In this document: piece after piece, positions 1 through 5,284 of the stretch
Layout of the letters: each line of letters begins with the position of its first letter
How positions within the stretch are numbered: position 1 is the first letter of the stretch
Assembly (NCBI GenBank): GCA_047638815.1
Contig: JBLIMR010000082.1
Location: 1 to 7,542 of the forward strand
Direction of reading: 5' to 3'
DNA from: JAJRRH01 sp047638815
GTDB lineage: Bacteria > Bacteroidota > Bacteroidia > Flavobacteriales_D > JABDKJ01
DNA: 7,542 nt
Notes under the pieces: generated by a model
What the model was told of the DNA's origin: nothing
Seen by the model: the letters and a program-made list of their open reading frames with translations, nothing else
The model's database searches: none
Made by a program: the position numbers and the translations under genes

Positions 1-152
1 TGAGTAAATGCATGATTGCTAAATAACAACGCACAGAGTAACATCGAGAATAGTATAGGTTTTAATAAACCACTGAAAACATCAGAAATAAGAAATATTT
101 TAGGTCTCTTATTATCGACAATGTATTTGTTTTTATTGTTAAGCAAAATCAT
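1..152 (-). CDS. Partial gene, N-terminal 50 residues of a probable exported or membrane protein, cut by the window edge
   Basis: On the minus strand an open frame begins at an ATG at 152-150 and runs without a stop to the left edge, giving 50 codons plus two bases. The first 18 residues are polar and basic (Asn, Lys, Arg). Residues 19-44 are mostly hydrophobic, and residues 36-50 read SMLLCALLFSNHAFT, followed by an incomplete CA codon (His or Gln). That stretch resembles the core and cleavage zone of a signal peptide, with possible cleavage after NHA. If so, the n-region is unusually long, because the only in-frame ATG/TTG starts are residues 1, 3 and 37. A single transmembrane helix near the N terminus is the alternative. 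The frame stays open for 11 codons upstream of the ATG, back to a TGA. I do not recognise the family. A 50-codon open frame in AT-rich DNA is suggestive but not proof of a gene. Confidence 0.42.
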   Translation of the reverse strand, partial: MILLNNKNKYIVDNKRPKIFLISDVFSGLLKPILFSMLLCALLFSNHAFT

Positions 153-184
153 AGTTAGGATTACAGTTATCCAATTCGTGTAAT

Positions 185-232
185 TTCAGCGTCTCAATCC
201 CCACTCACAAATCCACACGTGATGAAGCTGAA
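185..232. repeat. Inverted repeat TTCAGC / GCTGAA with 36-base spacer
   Basis: TTCAGC at 185-190 is exactly complementary to GCTGAA at 227-232, enclosing 36 bases. The stem is only 6 bp and could occur by chance. It is listed because it sits beside two tighter hairpins in the same GC-richer patch. Confidence 0.3.
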
Positions 233-255
233 GGTTAATTAGTCAATATACTCAT

Positions 256-273
256 ACGTGAGAACGCTCACGT
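256..273. repeat. Perfect 7-bp hairpin, ACGTGAG - AACG - CTCACGT
   Basis: The two 7-base arms (256-262 and 267-273) are perfectly complementary around a 4-base loop, AACG. No run of T follows on the plus strand or of A on the other side, so it does not resemble a rho-independent terminator. It could be an operator or part of a structured RNA. Confidence 0.5.
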
Positions 274-285
274 TGTTACACTCAA

Positions 286-298
286 AGCATAACATGCT
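286..298. repeat. Short hairpin, AGCAT - AAC - ATGCT
   Basis: Two perfect 5-base arms (286-290 and 294-298) flank a 3-base loop. It is weak alone, but it lies 12 bases from the 7-bp hairpin at 256-273. Confidence 0.3.
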
Positions 299-463
299 GA
301 TAGCCCTACGGTTAACATATAATTTATTTGAAGGATTTATTAATCTTAATATTTCTTTTAAGCCCTTAAAATCATCTCCCACAGATTAAATTCCATATGC
401 TGAGAATATTATAATGACATTCAAAAAACATATCGTAACTTACAATTGTTTATTTTTGCAATA

Positions 464-2371
464 ATGAATAATGAAAGACCTATAACAGATTGGTTACCAA
501 TAACTAAGAAAGAACTTGAAAAAAAAGGTTGGGATGATGTCGATGTTGTTTTAATTTCTGGAGATGCATATGTAGATCATCCCTCTTTTGGTGTTGCCGT
601 TGTGGGCCGATTAATAGAATCTCAAGGACTTAAAATTGCAATTGTTCCACAGCCTAACTGGAAGGATGACTTAAGAGATTTTAAGAAGTTTGGCCGACCA
701 AAATACTTTTTTGGAGTAACTTCTGGGTGCATGGACACCATGGTTAATCATTATACAGCCAACAAAAGGTTACGATCAACAGATGCCTATACTCCGGGAA
801 ATGTATCGGGATTTAGACCGGATTATGCGGTGACTGAGTATGCTAAAATTTTGAAATCAATTTATCCTGAGGTGCCTGTCCTGATTGGTGGTATAGAGGC
901 CTCGCTTAGGAGATTATCGCATTATGATTATTGGGCTGATCGTTTGATGCCATCTATTTTGGTCGACAGTGGAGCAGATATGTTGGTTTATGGAATGGGT
1001 GAAATGCCTTTACTCGAGATCATTACATGGCTGAAAAAAGGAGTCCCATTTGAGCAATTGGATTTCATCCCGCAAACCTCTGTTTTAAAAACAAAAAAAC
1101 AAGGAATTCCACCCCATAAAAAGTGGATAGATGTTGAGATTGCCTCCCATGATATTTGCCTGACCAACAAGTTGGAATTTGCTAAGAATTTCAAAATAAT
1201 AGAGCAGGAATCAAATAAAACCAAGGCTAGAAGAATCGTTCAAAAAGTAGGCGAAGATTATCTTATCGTTAATCCACCTTACCCTACGATGACGGAAAAT
1301 CAAATTGACAAATCATTTGATCTTCCATACACGAGATTACCTCATCCTAAATATAAGAAAAGAGGTGCTATTCCTGCTTATGAGATGATCAAGTTTTCTA
1401 TAAACATGCATCGCGGATGCTTCGGGGGGTGTAGTTTCTGCACCATTTCAGCGCATCAGGGGAAATTTATTGCAAGTAGATCTGAGGAATCGATTTTAGA
1501 TGAAGTTGAACAGACTGTAAACATGCCCGACTTCAAAGGTTATATTTCTGATTTGGGTGGGCCTTCGGCCAACATGTATAAAATGAAGGGATATGATCAG
1601 GATATTTGTGATCGTTGCTCAACACCATCATGTATACATCCGGTGGTATGTAGTAACCTTGACACCAGTCATCAAGCGATGATTGACATTTACAAAAAAG
1701 TTGATGCTAATCCCAAAGTAAAAAAGGCCTTTGTGGGTAGTGGAATTAGATATGATCTTTTAACTAAATCATACAATAAGAAAGCAGATAACTCGGCTGA
1801 ACGTTATATGGAGCAGGTACTCACAAGGCACGTTTCGGGTCGACTGAAAGTAGCTCCGGAACATACATCACCTAGAACTCTTCACTTTATGAGAAAACCT
1901 GCTTTTGAACATTTCAAGAATTTTAAGAAAAAATTTGACGAGATAAATCTAAAGCATAATCTAAAGCAACAGCTAATACCATATTTCATCTCTGGTCATC
2001 CTGATTCTGAGCAAGAAGACATGGCTGATTTGGCCGTTGAAACTAAGGAAATGGGATTCAAATTAGAGCAAGTGCAAGGATTTACGCCTACCCCTATGAC
2101 CGTAGCAACCGTAGCATATTACTCAGGATTTCATCCATATACTTTGAAGCCGGTTTTCACTCCTAGGACTGCGAAAGAAAGAGATGCACAACACCGATTT
2201 TTCTTTTGGTACAAGCACGAGAATAAAGATTGGATTAGGAATACGCTCAGAAAAGTAAATCGACCAGATTTGGTTGAAAGACTTTTGGATAGAAAAGAAT
2301 CCAAAGAATCGAAGGGTAAAAAAGTTTTCAAAAAAGGGAAATCTTACAAGTCTAATGTCAGGAATTCTTAG
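464..2371 (+). CDS. ygiQ: YgiQ-family radical SAM protein (UPF0313, with C-terminal DUF3362-type region)
   Basis: This is a complete 635-residue protein of the widespread YgiQ family, whose reaction is unknown. The N-terminal part carries family signatures such as SGDAYVDHPSFG, YTANKRLR, DAYTP and GGIEASLRR.HYDYW. The radical SAM cluster motif CxxxCxxC, in MHRGCFGGCSFCT, lies at Cys319, Cys323 and Cys326 and should bind the 4Fe-4S cluster that cleaves S-adenosylmethionine. A second cysteine group, Cys382, 385, 390 and 396, follows about 55 residues later, which I recall as typical of the family. The C-terminal region contains FTPTPMT, TPRTAKERDAQ and FFWYK, as expected for the DUF3362-type extension, and ends in a Lys-rich tail. 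I chose ATG 464 rather than the in-frame TTG at 446, which would only add a six-residue hydrophobic stub (MFIFAI) not expected in the family. There is no Shine-Dalgarno site. The gene is convergent with the DUF6495-like gene, with a 22-base gap. It is cytosolic by lack of signal or membrane segments. Confidence 0.95.
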   Translation: MNNERPITDWLPITKKELEKKGWDDVDVVLISGDAYVDHPSFGVAVVGRLIESQGLKIAIVPQPNWKDDLRDFKKFGRPKYFFGVTSGCMDTMVNHYTANKRLRSTDAYTPGNVSGFRPDYAVTEYAKILKSIYPEVPVLIGGIEASLRRLSHYDYWADRLMPSILVDSGADMLVYGMGEMPLLEIITWLKKGVPFEQLDFIPQTSVLKTKKQGIPPHKKWIDVEIASHDICLTNKLEFAKNFKIIEQESNKTKARRIVQKVGEDYLIVNPPYPTMTENQIDKSFDLPYTRLPHPKYKKRGAIPAYEMIKFSINMHRGCFGGCSFCTISAHQGKFIASRSEESILDEVEQTVNMPDFKGYISDLGGPSANMYKMKGYDQDICDRCSTPSCIHPVVCSNLDTSHQAMIDIYKKVDANPKVKKAFVGSGIRYDLLTKSYNKKADNSAERYMEQVLTRHVSGRLKVAPEHTSPRTLHFMRKPAFEHFKNFKKKFDEINLKHNLKQQLIPYFISGHPDSEQEDMADLAVETKEMGFKLEQVQGFTPTPMTVATVAYYSGFHPYTLKPVFTPRTAKERDAQHRFFFWYKHENKDWIRNTLRKVNRPDLVERLLDRKESKESKGKKVFKKGKSYKSNVRNS

Positions 2372-2393
2372 TCAGGCTATTTGGATGTAATAT

Positions 2394-2873
2394 CTAAAGA
2401 AAAAGACAAAGTTTCTTAAACAATCTTCCATCTGAAATTAAAAAACCTGATTGTGTCATCTTAAAAATATCCATTTCACGAGTGACTTCATACTTCTTTT
2501 CTGAGGTGTAAACTTCAACTCCCTTTGTAGGATTGTCCATTGATTTTTGCAAATTATCAGGATTCATAAAATCCACTGAATCGTTGTCACTAGATATTCC
2601 GATCAAGACCATTTTGTCTTCAAAACATCTAATAATATGAAGCTTATTTTTCACTCTATGCTCAACATATTCAATCTTGCGCAGCGAGCCTTCCAAAGCA
2701 ACATCACTAAATAAAAGTAGCATTTTGTTGGCATTTTCCGGATCTTCTTTTTTCATTTTCTCCCAGTCTTCAGCAACAATACCGTTGACCACCAAAAAAT
2801 GCACAAACTCCGTCTCAAGTTCCTTTAATTCGTCCTCTTGTAGCAGACGATATTTAGGCTGTAATTGATTCAT
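2394..2873 (-). CDS. Conserved hypothetical protein, DUF6495-like, second gene of a two-gene operon
   Basis: This 159-residue protein has no signal peptide or membrane segment and is rich in charged residues, so it is probably cytosolic. From memory it resembles the Bacteroidota-restricted DUF6495 family: the opening KYR.L...EL.EL..EF..FL, the central FSD...EG.L...EY.EH, and the end EVYTSEKKY...R..DIFKM...G..I..G.LFK match what I recall. No catalytic motif is visible and I cannot assign a function. The ATG at 2873-2871 lies 7 bases after the stop of the 54-codon membrane-protein gene upstream, so the two are very probably co-transcribed and perhaps translationally coupled. The bases before the start (AAGCGAA) give only a weak ribosome-binding resemblance, normal for this phylum. 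Its TAG stop faces the YgiQ stop 22 bases away, with no visible terminator between them. Confidence 0.85.
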   Translation of the reverse strand: MNQLQPKYRLLQEDELKELETEFVHFLVVNGIVAEDWEKMKKEDPENANKMLLLFSDVALEGSLRKIEYVEHRVKNKLHIIRCFEDKMVLIGISSDNDSVDFMNPDNLQKSMDNPTKGVEVYTSEKKYEVTREMDIFKMTQSGFLISDGRLFKKLCLFL

Positions 2874-2880
2874 TTCGCTT

Positions 2881-3045
2881 TTAGCTTCTTGTAACAGCTC
2901 TATAAATTAAAACGACCACGCAGAGCAAAAACATGTATAAAGACAACTTGTTAATTCCATGCATCGCTCTAAGATTAATATCACCGGTTGACTTTTTAAA
3001 CAAGTTCAAAGGATTTAAATAGTAAAGAATTTTTTTAAAGATCAT
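2881..3045 (-). CDS. Small single-pass membrane protein, DUF6728-like, first gene of the operon
   Basis: This 54-codon gene is easy to miss because of its length. The frame starts at ATG 3045-3043 and ends with TAA at 2883-2881. The N-terminal part is basic and amphipathic (MIFKKILYYL, then FKK). The middle contains NLRAMHGINKLSLYMF, and residues about 34-48 form one strongly hydrophobic segment rich in Leu and Val, followed by a short basic tail (YRAVTRS). From memory, NL+.MH.INK.S...F next to one helix is the hallmark of short Bacteroidota proteins labelled DUF6728. Function is unknown. The reading is supported by that motif, by the 7-base gap to the DUF6495-like gene on the same strand, and by a TAnnTTTG box about 30 bases upstream. 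The basic tail after the helix suggests a cytoplasmic C terminus, but basic residues lie on both sides, so topology is uncertain. Confidence 0.8.
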   Translation of the reverse strand: MIFKKILYYLNPLNLFKKSTGDINLRAMHGINKLSLYMFLLCVVVLIYRAVTRS

Positions 3046-3053
3046 AGGACCAT
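3042..3053 (-). other. Three-codon upstream frame (ATG GTC CTA TGA) overlapping the small gene's start
   Basis: On the minus strand an ATG at 3053-3051 opens a three-codon frame whose TGA (3044-3042) overlaps the ATG of the 54-codon gene (3045-3043) in the form ATGA. Such overlaps can couple reinitiation, but a frame this short may be coincidental. Confidence 0.2.
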
Positions 3054-3074
3054 GGTTTTATAAAATGCTCCTAT
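3044..3074. repeat. Imperfect palindrome over the promoter-proximal leader of the minus-strand operon
   Basis: Left-arm bases 3044-3049, 3051-3053 and 3057-3060 pair with right-arm bases 3061-3067 and 3069-3074. This makes 13 complementary positions with one C-C mismatch (3050/3068) and a 3-base bulge (3054-3056). The dyad directly abuts the -7 box at 3075-3082 and reaches into the start codon of the 54-codon gene. It could be a DNA operator at the transcription start, or an RNA hairpin covering the start codon. It also lies 56-86 bases upstream of uvrB, so a protein bound there could affect both directions. Confidence 0.45.
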
Positions 3075-3082
3075 CAAAGGTA
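3075..3082 (-). promoter_or_regulatory. Bacteroidota -7 promoter box (TACCTTTG) for the small-protein operon
   Basis: The minus-strand octamer TACCTTTG is an exact match to the Bacteroidota -7 consensus TAnnTTTG. It lies 29 bases upstream of the ATG at 3045, implying a transcript start near 3068-3071 and a leader of about 25 bases. No clear TTTG-type -33 element is seen 17-23 bases further upstream, where the sequence is simply A/T-rich. Confidence 0.5.
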
Positions 3083-3129
3083 GTTTTTTTTGATCGTTTT
3101 AATAATTAATTTAGCGTTTTATAGGAATA

Positions 3130-5154
3130 ATGAAATTCAAGTTACATTCAGAATACTCACCGACAGGTGATCAACCTCAAGCCATAAAAAGTTTGGTAGA
3201 TGGCATAAACTCAGGCGAACAATTTCAAACATTATTGGGGGTAACAGGTTCAGGTAAAACGTTTACAATGGCAAACGTAATAGCTGAGCTTGACAGACCT
3301 GCATTGATACTATCTCACAACAAAACCTTGGCCGCTCAACTTTACAGTGAGTTCAAGCATTTTTTCCCTAACAACTTGGTAGAGTACTTTGTATCATACT
3401 ATGATTATTATCAGCCAGAGGCATTTATCCCATCTTCAAACACCTATATTGAGAAAGACCTTTCAATCAATGAGGAAATAGAAAAATTGCGATTATCAAC
3501 GACCTCAGCCTTACTGTCGGGCCGGAAGGATATCATCGTTGTCTCGAGTGTCTCCTGTATATACGGAATTGGAAATCCAGTTGAATTTTCCAAAAATGTC
3601 ATCTCATTAAAGGTCGGACAATTGTTAAGTAGGAATAAGTTCTTACATCTTCTTGTGTCATCATTGTATTCCCGAAATGATTTGGAGCCAGAAAGAGGAA
3701 GTTTTAGGGTAAAAGGAGATGTGATCGAAATATTTTTGGCTTACACTGATCATGCTTTAAGAATTAGTTATTGGGGTGATGAAATAGAGGAGATTGAATC
3801 ATTTGATCCAGAGAGCAGAAAAGTCTTACACAAATTACAAGATGTACAGATATATCCTGCCAATCTTTTTGTGACTAGTCCACAAACCCAGCATGAGGCT
3901 ATTTGGGAAATACAACAAGATCTTGTCAAACGTCTGGATTATTACAAGGAACGGGGGATGGAACTTGAGGCTACCCGTTTAGAAGAACGTGTATTGTATG
4001 ATTTGGAAATGATGAAAGAACTGGGATACTGTTCTGGCATTGAAAATTACTCAAGATATTTTGACAAAAGAAAAACTGGTGAAAGACCATTCTGCTTAAT
4101 CGATTATTTCCCTGATGATTTTATTTTTTTTATGGATGAAAGCCACGTAACCAACTCGCAAATTAAAGCGATGTACGGTGGTGATAGATCTAGAAAAGTT
4201 AATCTTGTTGAACATGGATTTCGTTTACCTTCTGCCATTGATAACAGACCTCTCAAGTATGATGAATTCGAAAGCATGATTAATAAGTGGGTATTTGTAA
4301 GTGCCACACCAGGAGATTATGAATTGGAAAAAAGTGAGGGTGTTGTTATAGAACAAGTCATACGACCAACCGGATTACTAGATCCAGTTATCGAAGTTAG
4401 GCCTAGTCTAAACCAAGTAGATGATCTTATGAATGAGATCAATATAAGAGTAAAAAAGGATGAACGAGTTCTTATAACTACACTTACAAAAAGAATGGCT
4501 GAAGAACTCACGAAGTATCTCAGTCGTTATGGCATTAAATGTCGATACATTCACTCTGATGTAGATACTATTGAGCGAATTGAAATCTTAAGAGATTTGA
4601 GGCTTGGTGTATTTGATGTATTAATTGGAGTAAATTTATTACGAGAAGGTTTGGATCTACCTGAAGTTTCACTTGTTGCAATCTTGGATGCCGACAAAGA
4701 GGGGTTTTTAAGATCGGAACGTGCTTTGGTGCAAACTTGTGGCAGAGCCGCTAGAAATATCAACGGGACGGTAATAATGTATGCAGATAGAATGACAAAG
4801 AGCATGCAGAAGACCATAGACAAAACCCTGGAAAGAAGATCGATTCAACAGGATTATAATCTGAAACATGGCAAGACTCCTCAGTCAATAGTTAAGTCTA
4901 GAGAGGATCTTACGGGAACAGTTGTAGGCGCCCGCAAGAAAAAAGACAGAAATACGGGTTATGAACTCAACGATAAGATTCATATGGCTGCGGACCCTGT
5001 TGTGGCTTATATGTCGAAAGATCAATTGGAAAAGTTGCTTGACAACACCAAACGCAAAATGAATAAAGCCTCTAGGGATCAATCATTTATGGAGGCTGCT
5101 AGGTTAAGAGATGAAATGTCTGAGATCATTCAACTGATGAAAGATAAAAATTAG
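3130..5154 (+). CDS. uvrB: UvrABC excinuclease subunit B
   Basis: This is a complete 674-residue UvrB, normal in length. UvrB receives damaged DNA from UvrA, verifies the lesion with its ATP-driven helicase fold, and recruits UvrC for dual incision in nucleotide excision repair. The N terminus carries the family opening YSPTGDQPQAI. Walker A GVTGSGKT lies at 37-44 (Lys43). The damage-probing beta-hairpin has its tyrosine cluster YYDYY at 90-94, followed by IEKDLSINEEIEKLR. The DESH box is at 336-339, SATP at 391-394, the HSDVDT and VNLLREGLDLPE helicase motifs at about 475-513, and motif VI at 535-543. A C-terminal UVR coiled-coil that contacts UvrC spans about 630-668. Motif VI reads QTCGRAARN where UvrB normally has QTIGRAARN (Cys537). 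The start is fixed by the canonical N terminus; AGGAA lies only 2 bases before ATG, too close for a standard Shine-Dalgarno. No convincing promoter is visible in 3083-3129. Confidence 0.98.
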   Translation: MKFKLHSEYSPTGDQPQAIKSLVDGINSGEQFQTLLGVTGSGKTFTMANVIAELDRPALILSHNKTLAAQLYSEFKHFFPNNLVEYFVSYYDYYQPEAFIPSSNTYIEKDLSINEEIEKLRLSTTSALLSGRKDIIVVSSVSCIYGIGNPVEFSKNVISLKVGQLLSRNKFLHLLVSSLYSRNDLEPERGSFRVKGDVIEIFLAYTDHALRISYWGDEIEEIESFDPESRKVLHKLQDVQIYPANLFVTSPQTQHEAIWEIQQDLVKRLDYYKERGMELEATRLEERVLYDLEMMKELGYCSGIENYSRYFDKRKTGERPFCLIDYFPDDFIFFMDESHVTNSQIKAMYGGDRSRKVNLVEHGFRLPSAIDNRPLKYDEFESMINKWVFVSATPGDYELEKSEGVVIEQVIRPTGLLDPVIEVRPSLNQVDDLMNEINIRVKKDERVLITTLTKRMAEELTKYLSRYGIKCRYIHSDVDTIERIEILRDLRLGVFDVLIGVNLLREGLDLPEVSLVAILDADKEGFLRSERALVQTCGRAARNINGTVIMYADRMTKSMQKTIDKTLERRSIQQDYNLKHGKTPQSIVKSREDLTGTVVGARKKKDRNTGYELNDKIHMAADPVVAYMSKDQLEKLLDNTKRKMNKASRDQSFMEAARLRDEMSEIIQLMKDKN

Positions 5155-5284
5155 TCGAAAATTACTGTAGACATACGTTATTCAAAACCACACTAGGATT
5201 TCAATAATTATCTCTAAATGAACTTTCTTTACAATTCGGATTATCACTATATTTGGTAATTATATTTCAATTAAATAAAATCAC
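5155..5284. other. Intergenic spacer between uvrB and the protease gene
   Basis: These 130 AT-rich bases contain no reading frame of note and no stem followed by a T tract, so uvrB has no visible intrinsic terminator. The right half carries the protease promoter. The leader before the protease ATG is A-rich and lacks a Shine-Dalgarno sequence, as is usual for Bacteroidota. Confidence 0.6.
5224..5255 (+). promoter_or_regulatory. Bacteroidota-type promoter for the secreted protease
   Basis: TATATTTG at 5248-5255 is an exact match to the -7 consensus TAnnTTTG. TTTC at 5224-5227, 20 bases upstream, is one base from the usual TTTG -33 element at a suitable distance. The implied transcript start is about 5260-5262, giving a leader of roughly 24 bases before ATG 5285. 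This is the best promoter in the window and indicates that the protease gene is transcribed independently of uvrB. Confidence 0.6.

Larger units (their letters stand above)
153..463. other. Intergenic region upstream of the YgiQ gene; no supported gene, several short dyads
   Basis: These 311 bases separate the left-edge minus-strand frame from the YgiQ gene. I find no tRNA, rRNA or convincing coding frame. Positions about 185-320 are visibly richer in G and C than the flanks and contain three small inverted repeats (185-232, 256-273, 286-298). The hexamer ACGTGA occurs at 217-222 and 256-261, with its reverse complement at 268-273. From 320 onward the sequence is very AT-rich, as expected for a promoter region. 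An octamer TTTATTTG at 323-330 differs from TAnnTTTG at one position and has no matching upstream element. None of the dyads is followed by a T tract, so none looks like an intrinsic terminator. Confidence 0.6.

Noticed and set aside
256..273. Rho-independent terminator for the left-edge gene or another transcript
   Set aside because: The 7-bp stem is not followed by a T tract on either strand, and the left-edge gene reads away from it.
239..382. A 47-codon minus-strand frame starting with GTG in the upstream intergenic region
   Set aside because: The translation has no recognisable motif, no promoter or ribosome site precedes it, and its 3' part overlaps the hairpins. A frame this short can arise by chance. 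It could be a coding relic, but there is no support.
446..463. TTG start for the YgiQ protein adding six residues
   Set aside because: The extension MFIFAI is hydrophobic and unlike the family N terminus, no ribosome site precedes the TTG, and an ATG at 464 fits the family start.
2372..2393. Possible shared terminator between the convergent YgiQ and DUF6495-like genes
   Set aside because: The 22-base gap has no stable inverted repeat and no flanking T/A tract pair.
3044..3074. SOS (LexA) box controlling uvrB
   Set aside because: The dyad does not resemble a known LexA operator I can name, many Bacteroidota lack a classical LexA regulon, and it lies closer to the divergent operon's promoter than to uvrB.
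4104..4823. Antisense frames of 64-90 codons opposite uvrB
   Set aside because: They lie wholly inside a strongly conserved gene, have no family resemblance and lack upstream signals. They are reading-frame shadows.
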